Notes: a model not told the origin generated them from the sequence alone. 64,000 nt of DNA from Branchiostoma floridae (GCF_000003815.2 NC_049995.1:9945295-10009294); one strand, 5' to 3'. Positions 1 through 13,013 are shown, counted from the first letter of the stretch. Made by a program: numbers and translations.

Positions 1-296
1 TAATGAATCCCATTGATGTAAATGATTTGTAGAAATTGGACGGCAAATCAGAATGATCTACTTATACTTCCCATGCGCACACTCTATACTCTTTACAGTA
101 GTAAATATTACTTCAAAATCACTTATACGGAAGCTATGGTTACTAGTATAGGGCTCCAGTATTATGATTATACATGTAGGACACTCTAACGCAATTTTTC
201 TCACAAGCACTCACTCATCCCCCCTTACATACACACACACTCACATATCCAATCACTCACACCCACTGTCACTCACACTCAATTATTCCCATTTAC

Positions 297-404
297 TCAC
301 TCACTCACTCACTCACTCACTCACTCACTCACTCACTCACTCACTCACTCACTCACTCACTCACTCACTCATTCACTCACTCACTCACTCACTCACTCAC
401 TCAC
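297..404. repeat. (CTCA)n tetranucleotide microsatellite
   Basis: About 27 near-perfect CTCA/CACT units with one CATT variant. It lies about 110 bp before the first visible ZP/SRCR exon. A degenerate CTCACA-rich tract lies at the matching place in the second gene copy (about 6690-6790), so the seed predates the duplication and only this copy expanded. Open frames through it are artefacts. Confidence 0.97.
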
Positions 405-513
405 GATCAAAATAGAATAAAAATAAAAATGCAATAAGAATAAAACGATTTCCTATCCCTTAAGTTAAGCCATACACTTCTGAGAAAAGTCATTAAATTC
501 TTTTGTTGTACAG

Positions 514-3500
514 GTCCATACAACAACGCTACCATGGTTACGGACGACACCAACACGATCCGGCTGGTGGGGGGAGAGTATTACGGCTGTGTGGAGATGT
601 ACGATAACGTGACGAACCAATGGGGACCAGTAAAGGGAATGAGGTCATCGGACCCTCATAAAATGGGTTGGGCACACCTTGTCTGTGAAGATTTGGGGTT
701 TCCGGCAGGACTTGCTACTTCGGTCTACCCCTTAATCAAAGGAACCGGGGTCGTCGATCTTGACTTTGCTGAGTATCAACATATCACAATCTTGTCAGAC
801 CATTACCGACCAAGCTACCCCTCTACGGTTCCCAAGTTTATCACGGTGCCTTATTACCATCCTACTGCTGACCGTGTGACTCTCCGTGATGCTATAGACC
901 GTGTAGTGAGGGGACCGTGTGCGTCTAACGACTATAGTTGTAATAGGCATTACTCTGCCATGTGCTTGGCCTGTGCCGGACAGCAGAACAAACACAATTC
1001 ACAAGGTATGCAGATCCAAATTAACATGTTTATAATTATTGATCTAGTTGAATGAAGCACCCATTCTGAAACACGTAGGAGCTGTCTATTAGATTGATTG
1101 CAAAAGTTTAAGTTAAAAGGAGATCGTTTGGAATGTATTTACTCTATTTTTCATATTATGGAACTTTACATCTCAGACATCAACGCTCAAGTGACCTGCA
1201 CATCTGACTCAATTCTGGTCAGTTTTCCCCGCCCGGCGGACAACTCCATTCAGAAGGCAGACGTTCAGCTAGTAGCGCCACCTTGCAGTGCTGATGAGAA
1301 CTCCACCCACATCTTCATCCGAGCCCCTCTTACAGGCTGTGGGACCGACAGACAGGTTTGTCCTAAACACCTTTTTACCTCCAAGAAATATTCATGAATG
1401 TTACATTTTCACCTAAGCTTTTGTGTGAGTGACTTCAATAAATGTAGAACATGTAACTTTTGATAGGTGGAACATAAACAGACCAAATATGCAAAGGAAT
1501 AACTGATTTGTATAATCTATGCAAAAATGTGTTTATGCTGAACATCACCGTGCATGCATTATGTTTATATGCATAGTCATTTGCATAAAACATACAGAAG
1601 CTCTGATTATTTCATGGAGGTTCGAGGTCAACGAACTCTAGTCAAAATATGTCATACATACAGCTGTTTGTCGCAAATCTTAAAAGTAGAGATTATGTTG
1701 TTTAAGCCATGCTTTTATAACTATGTAACATTAACTAAAGACATACAACGTTCATTCTAACAATTACAACTTTAATCAGGACACAGAAGACGACATCATC
1801 TACAGTAACACCCTGGCCATCAACGTCAACGCTTCTAACGCGATTGTCACACGTCATCACGTCAAGGTGATCACCGTAGAGTGTCGTCTGCCGCGACGTA
1901 CCACCGTGGCCGTCAACTTTGACCCCCGGAGCTCGTCCGTGTTCCGGTCGCACATCGTCGGCAGGGGTGATTTCGCCATCTCCATGGAGCTGTTCCTCAG
2001 TAACAGCTTCCGGTTTCCGGTCTCGGAATATCCACTGTCCGCGGAGTTGGGACAGGTAAGATCCCCACAGCTATTTACACTGCCTCAAATACAGATATTA
2101 CGAAGATATTACTTTATACTCGGGGAGGGGGATATACATATATATATATAGCCTCTACCAGGCTCCCCATGTCGCAAACTGTACTCAACAGAAAACACTC
2201 CTCTTGTGTATTTTCTGTCTGTCTAGCCAATTTCAACTCTTTTCCCAGCGACCTTGGGAGCCTGGTAGGGGCTAGGGTATATATTGTAAATGCATAAACG
2301 TTCGCGGTGGTTTTCTTTTCGCGGTTTTCGCGGTGACCACCTCACCACGAACTTAAAAACCACCGCGAACATTTTTTTCTATCATAGTACGAGACTGCAG
2401 TCTATGACTATAGGGCGCTACCGCGAACGTAAAACCACCGCGAATACTCACTTTTCCCTCTACCACGCAAGTAAATCCTCGCGAACTTAAATGAAATTAC
2501 AGTGTTCATAACTATATTATGAAACCATCTGTATTGCCTACCTTAAATATGTGACGAATGCGAGTTTTTATTTTATGTAGTCATGAAAGATTTCAGTCTT
2601 AGAAGGACTCTCGTGTTTCTGTCAGATGCTGTACGTGCAGGTGCAGGTGACGTCAGACGACACGAACCTGCAGGTGTTCGCAGACACCTGCATGGCCACG
2701 CCCACGGAGGATCCAGACGACAGCACCGTGCTGTACCACCTTATCCGCGAGGGGTGAGTTCATAATATGGCCGTTCGCGCTTCCGAGTACGCATGTGCGG
2801 CGACAGGAATTATGGGTGATGTGTCAAAAGTGAAGGCCTCGGTCTGACTTCTAAAACAAATCTCGTCTCGACCATTGATTATGTCTCAGGGGCATTCACC
2901 TTTGACATATTACCCACAATTCCTGTCAACACGCATGCGCACTCGAAAGTTTGAACGAGTATGTTCTACTCTATTTTACTCTACTTTTTTTAAATTTAAA
3001 ACTGTATGGTGGGGTGAGGGGTAAGAGAGACACGTCCACTTAGCGAGAAAGAGAAGGAGTAATGTTGTAAATCCCTTTGAAGTCATACCAGTGCAATGTT
3101 TTCTCCATTCAATTCTTCATACATTCAAATTCTTTGTACATAGTTGTGACGAAGACTCTACCGTGGCTCGCTATTGGTCACCGTCAACAATGGAGGAACG
3201 GTTCGGTTTCCAGGCATTCGCCTTTACCAGTGGAGCACGTAAGGTAATTTATGTTCTTGCATATATAAGAAGGGTAAAATGCCATGGGAAACGCAATTTT
3301 CCATAATATGGCACCATTATGTAACCAGTCCCGCCGATTGCTTGTATCAAGCAACGGCCTGGAGTAAGGATGCCTTCGATTCGTCATTTTCCTTGCGTTA
3401 GCGCAAACAGCCGATACCAACCAATCCCGTTGCCTATTGACAGCAGGCGTCAACGTGATTGGCTGGTAACTTTTCCTCCAACAAGATGGGAAATATCTGA

Positions 3501-4099
3501 TTGCAGACCTGACATGAGAGGATGGTGTCTACATATCATAATGAAGCTAACAAAAAGTGTTACACAGCTATTTCTGGAAAAGTTTTACACATACTATATG
3601 CACAATGTTACTATATGTCCAGGTGTACCTCCACTGTGACGTCCTGTTGTGTAACGCCACGGACCCGAGCTCCCGGTGCGCTCAGGGCTGTCAGGCGGGC
3701 GGGAGGTTCGCGAGGGAGGCCGAGGTGGACACCGATGCTTACCTGCTGATACAGGGTCCCATCGTGCTGAACGATGATCAAACCGGTGAGAAAAAAACTC
3801 CTTGAAATACACACCTTGATATGTGAGCCAATTGCAAGTTGTATGGTATATATTCTAATTTTCTTTTTGAAGCTTTCTTTGTAAATCGGCTCTTGATATA
3901 AAACTAAGGCTAGTCATCGGCATTCTGCATTTTCCCCGGAAAAAAGTTGGATGTACGTACTACCTAGATATTTGTTGATTTTTGAGTTTTATTTCTTGTA
4001 GGTCGTGATTACTCCTCAACAGGTCACGTGACGAACATGGTCCCCTTCTTCCTTGGAGCATGCACAGTGATGGTCGTCGCCATGTTTATCGGCATCTAG
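514..4099 (+). CDS. SRCR-like/ZP-domain membrane protein, copy 1 (5' exons outside window)
   Basis: Seven exons with clean AG/GT borders: 514-1005, 1177-1355, 1780-2055, 2626-2753, 3144-3243, 3623-3785 and 4002-4099 (stop TAG). The first encodes a divergent SRCR-like domain (IRLVGG, YGCVEMYD, W..LVCEDLGF, several Cys). The next five encode a zona pellucida module: ZP-N with conserved Cys, then a ZP-C part with HCDVLLCNATDP. The last encodes a membrane helix (MVPFFLGACTVMVV) with a very short cytoplasmic tail. ZP modules polymerise extracellular proteins; SRCR domains bind ligands. Signal-peptide and Sushi exons, seen in copy 2, would lie before position 1. An AATAAA at about 4772 is the likely polyadenylation signal. 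An egg-coat, mucosal or immune role cannot be told from sequence. Confidence 0.85.
2151..2273. mobile_element. MITE, GCCTCTACC-type (copy 1 intron)
   Basis: Inverted-repeat element of about 120 bp with ends GCCTCTACCAGGCTCCC and GGGAGCCTGGTAGGGGC, flanked by TA-rich sequence. The same element sits at the same place in copy 2 (9069-9191), so it was inserted before the duplication. Confidence 0.8.
2283..2503. mobile_element. MITE, TTCGCGGTGG-type (copy 1 intron)
   Basis: Element of about 220 bp made of many CGCGGT/ACCGCGAA repeats, with ends close to ACTGTAARTGCATTTA in inverted orientation (clearest in copy 2, 9202-9401). The ends suggest a mariner/pogo-type nonautonomous element. It is shared with copy 2. 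Confidence 0.75.
2789..2940. mobile_element. MITE, ACGCATGYGC / GGGTAATATGTCAAA type (copy 1 intron)
   Basis: Inverted-repeat element: the left end ACGCATGTGC and right end ACGCATGCGC bracket mirrored arms built on AGGAATT.TGGGT and TTTGACATATTACCCA. Family members occur at 9711-9859, 11500-11686, 13014-13211 and 22973-23149, with degenerate relatives near 28103-28523 and 30208-30380. Confidence 0.8.
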
Positions 4100-5303
4100 A
4101 GTCTATGGCATGCTGGGAAGACAGCATGCAGGGCAGAGAGAGAGAAAAGAAACCGTCTGCAGTGTCATTTTTTGCTGGCAGATTTGTCTATTTTAGCTAA
4201 GAATATCTAGTCATGCTGCATTGTATCGTGTGAGAGTTTTTAGAAAACTATTTGCCTCGTATTTTCGGTAGCTCTTGTGGAAGCTCGATATAGAAGTGAT
4301 TTGAAGATGCCGTGTTGTTTTTGGGCTGTTTTGGCCATTTTATGTAGATGTAGTGACGTCATGTGATGTTGTGATGTTTGAGAGTGTTATCTGAGTGCTT
4401 TTTGTAACGTATACATAGTACCACTACTGCTTGCTGTACTTATACTATATGACTTTGGAAATGTATTTTTTTGGCATTCAATTTACCATTTGGATGCTGT
4501 CTGAAGTTAGATGCGAAGCGATGTACTTTGAATTGTAAATTGCTACACAAGTTTCTGTCAATAATACGTTACTGACTGCTGATCATGTAGTACCAGATAT
4601 ATACTTGTATCTTATACATGTATAGCCTCCATAGCAGGCTCTCTATCGTACCTTAGCATGACGCAAGAAAAACTTTAACAGGTGCTTTCAATCTTTTTGT
4701 AACAGGAGCCGGTACGTTTATACACTTGGTTTTGTTATAAATTGAATAATGTTTTGATAGTGCTTGTGCCAAATAAAGTCTGTGATCCAAACTTACCGGC
4801 GTCATTGATTGACATGTGCAACGGGCAATCTATAAAACCAGCTTTGACTGTTTATCATCGGTTACAGTTCAACCAATGATAGAAAGTTTAGCAGTAGTAG
4901 TGTTGTAACCAATTGCAACACATTGGCGGATATTTCAATTTAGAGGCCGGGTTTTTCTTCGGTAGGTGTTGCACCTACTATGTTGAGAAGATAAGTGAAT
5001 TGTTTTTGTAAACAAGACTCTGTAATTTGGACCGATGTGTCAGATGTTTGGCATGCCTTGTTTAGTGTTACACAGACTTACCTGCGCCACAGTTTGATTA
5101 ACGTGTACAACAGACAATGAAGCTTTGACTATGTACATGCACACAAGCACGGTATTTTGTTTAGAACTTCGCCCAAGGCGACCGCTGCAAAGTGTCATGT
5201 AACAGCAAAAGGGTGTTGACGACGATCTGGTGAAGTTTTTATCCTTGTCCGGACCGCTCTCTACCCCTTTTCCCAAAAAGCTGTGAGGTTTCCAGCTACA
5301 AAC
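4100..5303. other. 3' UTR of copy 1 and upstream region of copy 2
   Basis: No gene seen. It contains the copy 1 3' UTR (AATAAA about 4772), a TATA-like CTATAAAACC at about 4830 and CCAAT motifs near 4873 and 4910. A segment resembling TTGATT(G/A)AC....GCAAC is repeated at about 4795, 5085 and 12055. It is probably the duplicated promoter area of this family. Confidence 0.5.
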
Positions 5304-5718
5304 ATGAGAAAAGCGATCTTTCTTCTTTCCTTGGCTTTGTTTTTAGTTTGGTCGAAAGCCAAGGGCCAAGCTACAGAGAGTGGTCCGTCAACGACTACTG
5401 AAGGTGAGTGTTTGTGTTTGATTTTGTTTATTCAATGGACATGAAGAAAACCTAGTATACAGCCTTACCACTTAAAATCAAATGTTATACTCCCGGCGTA
5501 TGTGTGTGTTTCTTTCTTTCTTTCTATCTCTTTATCTTTCTCTCTCTCTGTCTGTCTCTGTGTTTGTGTGTGTTTCTGTGAGTGCGTGTGTTTCCTACTC
5601 TCTCTCTGTATCACTGTGTGTGTGTTTCTGTATGTTTCTCTGTGTGCGTGTGTCTGTTTCTGTGTATCTGTGTGTGTCTGTCTCTCTGTGTCTGTGTGTG
5701 TGTGTGTGTGCGCGCGCG

Positions 5719-5757
<39 letters not shown>

Positions 5758-8700
5758 GTGTATTTGTATGTGTGTGTGGGTATGATTTCAATCGTCAGAA
5801 TATCCTCGGGCCGCAAAATGCTTTGTCATTAAGTCATGTCGCCTTCAATTCGCACAGTGCTCTTGTCGACATGTCGCAAATGTTCTTAGGGCTTCTTTAT
5901 GCAAAGCCTTGCACGCACATTCCAGTGAAGCATACATAACTTTTCTTGCAATGTTGAAAGCTTTGACAATGTTTACCCCATGCCTGTTGATATCTGGGAG
6001 ACTGTTGAACAATTCTTGTCTTGTGTTTATGTTAGACCCTAAACCATGCGGAGACTTCCCATGGAATGGGGATGACGTCACAGTGGACTGTGACTACAAC
6101 TATCATGAAATAAGGAATGGTCAATGGTGGTCTGACTTAAAGTTTGAGTTCTTTGGACGCTGCAACGTTACTTGCCCAATTGAAGCAGACATGTTGGTTG
6201 GACCTCCCTATCTTGATTCCCGTATCCATGACGGTGCCTACTTCTGCAATAAAGACAACAGGACCTGGCTGGGAACAGAACCTGTGTGCTTGGGTAAGGG
6301 TTCTTTTATTCACCACTAGTCATTGATGTGACTGTTTTGTACCCATACTGCCCATCCAGCCTGCTGTTACCAAGGAGTAACCATGTCGACATAGACAAAG
6401 AAAATGTGGAAAAGTTCAAATTGTTTTGCATTTTAATAGCCGATTGTACAAAGTAAAGCAATCATGTTTGTGTATCTAGTGAATCCAATTGATGTTGTAA
6501 TTTGATATTATAGAAAGTTTAAATGGTAAAAATGCAGAATGTTTTAAATCAATTCACTCTACTGATTCGTCCCGTGTGCATACAATGACACTCTATGGCT
6601 ATAGGATATATAGTACCCCAGAATCACTCACACTGAATCTAGAGTCATTAATTTGGACTACAGTATTATGATTATAGGGCACTTTTGTGCACTCATTCCC
6701 ACACACACTCACTCATTCTCACTCACACACACACACATTCACTCACTCGCTCACACACATTCCCACAAGTCACTTTCACTCACACGCAATCATTCGCAAT
6801 AATTTACTCATTAAATCACTCAATATTGTTTCACCAAAATGTAATAAAAATAAGAGAGCGAAGAAGAAGAAAACATGATAATTCCTATCCCTCAGCCGTG
6901 TAATTGACAGAAAAGTAATGGAATTTCTTTTGCTGTTTCCTTCGTGCCAAAGGTCAATACAACAGCACAACCAAGGTAACGGACGAATCCAACACGATCC
7001 GACTGGTAGGGGGAGTGTTTTACGGCTGTGTGGAGATGTATGATGACGTCACAAACCAGTGGGGACCTGTACGGGGATGGAATCCGTATAGTTACACTCA
7101 CCAACAGAGAATGGATTGGGCAGACTTTGTATGTAGAAATTTGGGTTTTCCGACAGTACTTGCTACTTTGGCCTATCCCTTTACCACTGACTATGTTAAT
7201 TACCTGTCAAACCTTTACCGACCAAGCTACCCCTCTACAGTCCCCAAGTTTATCACGTCTGACTTCGTCACTACTTCTTTCGGCGCGACTCTCCATGATG
7301 CCATAGACCGTGTGGTAAGGGGGCCATGTCCTTCCAACGACGATTGGTGTAGAAATGAGTACTTTACCTTGTGCCTAGCCTGTGCAGGACAGCAGAACAA
7401 CGGTGATCTACAAGGTAGCCAAATACAAATTACAATCTTTATAAGGATTTAATTCGTTACTGAAGCAACAATTTCCAGTTTGTGTCATTCTATTCTGGTT
7501 AACATTCAAATTCAACCGATTAAGTAATGCTTTATTTTATTTTAACATTCTAATCGTTTACAATATACAGTGTACCTGTTCTAATGTTTCGTGTTATGAA
7601 AATCATTATCAGTCTCAGACATCAACGCCCAAGTGACCTGCACGTCAGACTCCATTCTAGTCATTTTTCCCCGCCCGGCGGACAACTCCATTCAGAAGGC
7701 AGACGTCCAGTTAGCAGCGCCACCTTGCAGTGCTGAAGATAACTCCACCCACATCTACATCCAGGCCCCCCTTACAGACTGTGGAACCGTCAGACAGGTT
7801 TGTCCCTAACACCTTGTTACCTCTAAGATATATTCATGGAAGATTTCACTAGCGTTTGTGTGAGTGAGTTCAATAAATGTAGCACATGTAATTCATGATA
7901 GGTGGAACATAAACAGAGCAATTTTGCGAAATGAGGGAACTGATAAGCATAATCTATGCAAAGCTTGTTTATGATAAACATCTCCATACATGAATTATGT
8001 AAATATGTTAGTCATTTGCATAAAATACACAAGAGGTCTAATAATGTAATGGAGGTATAAGGTCGCCAAACTCTAGTCCAAAAATGCCCTATATTCATAT
8101 GATAGGGCATATTTTATCATTTTTATTCTCGGGCAAATTCACTCCGACGACGGTTTCGTTACTGCTCAGCGGCGGTAAAAAGTGAGTTGTTCTCAGCATA
8201 TTGCTCCACAATGTATTGTGCTGAAATCTGGAGCAACTACAGCGTGAGTGCAATCTCGAAACTGCGTGTGGCTTACCACAGCGCATTTAAACTCCTCTTT
8301 TCGGTCGGCAGGCACACAAGCACTAGTTGCTTGTTTGTTAGTAGTCGGACCGACATGTTTGACGCAAGGCGCCGCAAGGTCACCCATGCATTTGCTATGC
8401 GCTTGCTGTCGTCTGTCAATGACATCATCCGATTGCTTGTCCACTCGGACGGCTTTCGCTTTAGCACATTCTGGCGACACTATGTAAATAATAGTTAATT
8501 AGTTGTAAGTGTAGTCTTTTTAACCTCTGTTCTGTGACTGTTTTTATGGGCCATGGGCCTGATTCAAACAAACAAACATTCAGGACCTCATTCAGTTGTT
8601 CGTCGCGATTCGCGAATTTTAATAGTAGAGGTTACGTTTTAAAACATGCATTTAAAACATGAACTGAAGACATAAAATTTTTATTCTAACAAATACAACT

Positions 8701-11086
8701 TCAATCAGGACACAGAAGACGACATTATCTACAGTAACACCCTGACCATCAACGTCAACGCTTCTAACGTAATTGTCACACGTCATCACGTCAAGGTGAT
8801 CAGCATAGAGTGTCGTCTGCCGCGACGTAACACCGTGGCCGTCAACTTTGACCCCCAAAGCTCATCCGTGTTCCGGTCGCACATCGTCGGCAGGGGTGAA
8901 TTCACCATCTCTATGGACCTGTACCTCAGTAACAGCTTCCGGTTCCCAGTCTCGGAATATCCACTGTCCGCGGAGTTGGGACAGGTATAGGATCCCCAAA
9001 GTTATCACTGCCTCAAATAAAGACATTACGAAGATATTACTTTATACTAGGGGAGGGGGATATATATAGCCTCTACCAGGCTCCCCAAGTCGCAAACTGT
9101 ACTCCTCACCAAACAACTTCTCTGGTGTGTTTTCTGTCTGTCTGGCCGATTTCTACTATTTCCCCAGTGACTTTGGGAGCCTGGTAGAGGCTATGGTATA
9201 TACTGTAAATGCATAATCATTCGCGGTGGTTTTCTTTTCGCGGTTTTCGCGGTGACCACCTCACCACGAAGTTAAAACCACCGCGAACATTTTTTTCGAG
9301 TACGAGACTGCAGTCTATGGCGCTACCGCGAACTTAAAACCACCGCGAACACTCCATTTACCGCGAAAGCAAATTCCCACAAACCTAAATGCACTTACAG
9401 TTGAGTATTCTTAACTATATTATGAAACCATCGGTATTGGCTACCTTAAAATTGGCAAATACGAGGAATGCGAGTTTTTATTCTATGTAATCCAAAAAAG
9501 AAGCATTTCAGTCTTAGAAGGACCTAAAAATCTTGTATTTCTGTCAGATGCTGTACGTGCAGGTACAGGTGACGTCAGACGACACGAACCTGCAGGTGTT
9601 TGCGGACACCTGCATGGCCACGCCCACCGAAGACCCAGACGACAACACCGTGCTGTACCACCTTATCCGCGAGGGGTGAGTTGTTAATATGGTCGTTGAC
9701 ACTTCCGAGTACGCATGTGCGGCGACAGGAGTTGTGGGTAATGTGTCAAAGGTGAAGGCCTCGGTCTGACTCTAAACAGTTCTCGTTTCGACCATTCATT
9801 ACGTCTCAGGGCAATCACCTTTGACATATTACCCACAATTCCTGTCAACACGCATGCGCACTTGAAAGTATCAACGAGTGTGTTCTACTCTATTTTCCTC
9901 TTCTGTTTTTACTATAAAAATTGTAGGGTGGGCTGAGGGGGAAAAGAGAGACATGCAATTTTACATGCAGGATACATAGTAAGAAATTTATACAATGTCA
10001 TGCTGTACTTAGTATATCCCATGACGTCATATCAGTGGAATATTTTCTCTATTCAATTCTTCATGCATTGAAATTTTTTCGTAGTTGTGACGAAGACTCG
10101 ACCGTGGCTCGCTATTGGTCACCGTCAACAATGGGGGAACGGTTCGGTTTCCAGGCATTCGCCTTTACCAGCGGAGCACGTAAGGTGAGTTTCTTGAATA
10201 TATATGAAGGGTAAAATGCTATGGAAAGCGCAGTTTTTCCATAGTATGCACTCTTGTGTAACCAGTCCCGCCGATTAGATGTATGAAGCAACAGCCCTAG
10301 AGTACAGAGGCCTTCGATCCGTCCTTCTCCCTGTGTTAACGCAAGCCTGCCGATGCCAGCCAATCACGCTGCTTCTTGGCCGCAGGCGGCAACGTGATTG
10401 GCTGGCAACATCCTTCCAACAACAGGAAGGGATACATCTGATTGACAGATCTGAAGTTAGAGGATGGTAGCTGTATGTCACGATGAAGCTGACAAAAAGT
10501 GTTACACAGCTATTTCTGGAAACGTTTCACACATGTACGTGTACCTATATATGTCCAGGTGTACCTCCACTGTGACGTCCTGTTGTGTAACGCCACGGAC
10601 CCGAACTCCCGGTGCGCCCAGGGCTGTCAGGCGGGCGGGAGGGTCGTGAGGGAGGCCGGGGGTGACACCGACACCGATGCCTACCTGCTGATCCAGGGTC
10701 CCATCGTGCTGAACGACGATCAAACTGGTGAGAAGAAAAAACTCCTTGAAATACACACCTTGATCAAGGAGGTTGAAAGAGTGTGTTTTAACCTCCTTGC
10801 CTTAATATAAACATGTGAGCCAAGTGGTATGATATATATTCGCATTTTCTTTTTGAAGCTTTCTTTGTAAACCGGCTCTTGATATAAAATTAAGGCTAAT
10901 CATGGGCATGTCGCATTTTCCCCGGAAAACCTTTTGTTCTGCGTACTACCTGGTAGATCTTTGTTGAAATCTGTGTTTTATTATTGTAGTTCGCGATGGC
11001 GCCTCAACAGGTCACGTCGTGAGCATGGTCTCCTTCTTCCTTGGAGCATGCGCAGTGATGGTCGCCGCCATGTTGATCGACATCTA
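5304..11086 (+). CDS. Sushi/SRCR-like/ZP-domain membrane protein, copy 2 (complete)
   Basis: Nine exons: 5304-5403, 6036-6293, 6953-7414, 7619-7797, 8709-8984, 9548-9675, 10085-10184, 10559-10727 and 10990-11086 (TAG). Exon 1 starts at ATG 5304 and gives a signal peptide (AIFLLSLALFLVW) plus a Thr/Ser-rich stretch. Exon 2 is Sushi/CCP-like (PKPCGDFPWNGDDVTVDC... to CLG). Exon 3 is the divergent SRCR-like domain. Exons 4-8 are the ZP module with HCDVLLCNATDP, and exon 9 is a membrane helix with a tiny tail. It is the only copy fully inside the window with a visible signal peptide, so it defines the architecture. It is closest to copy 1 by exon sequence and shared intronic MITEs. Confidence 0.87.
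5512..5780. repeat. (TTTC)/(CT)/(GT)n compound microsatellite
   Basis: Pyrimidine-rich TTTC and CTCT repeats pass into a long (GT)n tract with a short CGCGCGCG block. It is in intron 1 of copy 2. Open frames on both strands here are low-complexity artefacts. Confidence 0.95.
8095..8575 (+). mobile_element. 5'-truncated LINE, 3' end only (copy 2 intron)
   Basis: The frame at 8187-8498 matches the C-terminal part of the LINE at 19557-20805: both have the run Y..QI/EIWN/S..S...SK.R.AY..CF and the motif F(D/E)ARRRK near the end. A CAAA-type tail follows at about 8560-8575. It is absent from the paralogous intron of copy 1, so it was inserted after the duplication. Confidence 0.8.
9069..9191. mobile_element. 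MITE, GCCTCTACC-type (copy 2 intron)
   Basis: Paralogue of the element at 2151-2273, at the same intron position, with ends GCCTCTACCAGG and CCTGGTAGAGGC. Confidence 0.8.
9202..9401. mobile_element. MITE, TTCGCGGTGG-type (copy 2 intron)
   Basis: Paralogue of 2283-2503. The inverted ends are clearer here: ACTGTAAATGCATAA on the left, and TAAATGCACTTACAGT on the right. Confidence 0.78.
9711..9859. mobile_element. MITE, ACGCATGYGC type (copy 2 intron)
   Basis: Paralogue of 2789-2940 at the same intron position, with inverted ends ACGCATGTGC and ACGCATGCGC. Confidence 0.8.
10765..10799. mobile_element. 35-bp palindrome, minimal transposon (CAAGGAGGTT ends)
   Basis: An inverted repeat runs from CAAGGAGGTT to AACCTCCTTG with only a few bases between the arms. 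It is flanked by CCTTGAT (10758-10764) and CCTTAAT (10800-10806), an imperfect 7-bp target duplication. Copy 1 has the empty site (ACCTTGATATGTGAGCC at about 3812). Confidence 0.75.
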
Positions 11087-11499
11087 GAGCAGACTGCATG
11101 CCGGGAAGACGGGACAGAGCATAGGGCGTTGAGAGAGAGGGGGGGGGGGCTGTCTCGTCGTTATTTTGCTTATTTCAGTCCGGTTAAATATCCAGTAACG
11201 TCATGCTTTATTGTGATGTTTGAGAGCTTTATCTGAGTGATTTATACATAACCCCGAGTATAGATCGCTATGTCATATAATGAACTTTCAAATATGATGT
11301 TATTTGTCGTGCTATATTTTCGCTATCTTCGTTAGCGAAGCAAAGCCGAGAGAGATTTGAAATACTAGTACATTAGTGCATTTTCAATGCCTTTCTGTTA
11401 TATACATAGAAATATTCTAGCATCTAATTAATCATCATTTATATGATTCCTGAGGTTAGATAAGTAACAATAACAATAAGCACGTTCATCATTCCGAGT

Positions 11500-11686
11500 A
11501 CGCATGCACAATGACAGGAACTTTTGGTACTATTTCAAAAGTTGATCCTGAGACATATACATTAACCACGTCTTTACACATGGTATCCAAGCCGAGACAA
11601 TACAATGGTCGACACGAGAACCGTTTACAAGTTAGGGGACTTTACCATTGACATATTAGTCACAATTCCCGTTCTGCACATGCGTA
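11500..11686. mobile_element. MITE, ACGCATGC type
   Basis: Diverged member of the ACGCATGYGC family; the mirrored arms contain GACAGGAA and TTGACATATTAGTCACAATTCC. Ends are ACGCATGCAC and CACATGCGT. Confidence 0.65.
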
Positions 11687-12139
11687 CAAGGAAAAGAGAA
11701 CGAGCTTATTTTCGAACAGCCTACTTTGCATTCTAAATTGCTACACAGTTTCCGTCTATAATACTAATTCGTAAACGCTGACTGGTGATCATGTACTGTT
11801 ACAGTAGTACTTTATATAAAAAAATTATATACTTGTATGTCATATGTTATGTCTTATAACGGTAATATACTTATATATACGTAATACGTAAATTAGCATG
11901 ACTTAAGAGCAACTTGAATTAATAGGACCTGTTTTGTTTTGCTTGTTATAAACTGAAGTGGAGCTTGTATAACTTAAGATAGACGTATTTTTTGCTTTGA
12001 TTAATGTTATGAAAATACTTGCTTTGAAGAAACGCCTGCAATCTAAACTTACTTGCGTCAGAGTTTGATTGACAGGAGCAACAGATACTCTATAAAGCCG
12101 ATTCTAACATGTTGATCAAAGGTAACAGCGTAACCAATG

Positions 12140-12250
12140 ATAACTTGGCAGTTATCAGTTCAACCAATGATACCACAGCAATAAGCAGTTCAACCAATGA
12201 TGGCATAGCAAGTTGTAGTGATAGTAAGGCAATTAGCACTTCGACCAATC
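12140..12250. promoter_or_regulatory. CCAAT-motif array
   Basis: Four ACCAAT motifs at roughly 30-60 bp spacing, three inside a repeated TTCAACCAATGAT unit, about 50 bp after a TATA-like CTATAAAG. This looks like NF-Y-type spacing. It lies 1.3 kb before the SRCR-CUB ATG; whether it is that gene's promoter is inference. Confidence 0.4.
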
Positions 12251-13013
12251 AGAGACTGGTACGTCAAAAATTTGCATCTCTTAATTTCACGAAGCTGAGG
12301 AACGTATGTGCACGCAAGCAAGGGATTCTGTGAAGTAGGTACGCAGGCGTGAGGGACGGCGGTGGCTGATCTGTAACTCAAGGTATGTCGTTGCTTTCTT
12401 TGTATTCTGCACTGTTTTATCTTCACTTTTCCCATCAATTTGTGACATGAGTCATATATTTATATATTGGGAATCCGTATGCCTAATGTAAAGTCACATT
12501 TCATTATTAAAATCCGTTTTTGGACTCACTTTCAACCAGCGTTGACCTGGTGGGGAGGGCGAAGTGACAAAAACTTCTTCCTAAATCGGTCGATTTATGT
12601 TTATAGGTAGCCGCCTTACTGTTCAGGATTGCTATTCAGATATGAATATTGATTGCCATTGGTTTGTTATCTGCTATACTGTATTATTTAGGGCCTTTAT
12701 AATGGTCAAGAACTGTGAATGATCCGGCGTTGTGTTTATTCTTCCGATAGATATGCAAATTTGCTACTGAATTTCAAATTTACCTGGAGCTAATTTCATT
12801 ATGCCGGCATCACTAGTATACCTTGTTTCCAAGTAATCTTGCAGAAAATGGCTCCCCTCGTCTGTGATTTGTAAGGACATTGTCTGCAGCAATAAGCCTT
12901 TTCGTTGTTGTTGTTGTTGTCCCTGCATAACGTCTATTTCTTCGCTAGACGTGGGCTCCAGGTACTATTTCCATCTAGGTGCTCCTCCTTTTCACTCTAG
13001 TTGCCATGCATGT

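Noticed and set aside
164-415. Open frame with repeated SLTH units
   Set aside because: Pure translation of the (CTCA)n microsatellite.
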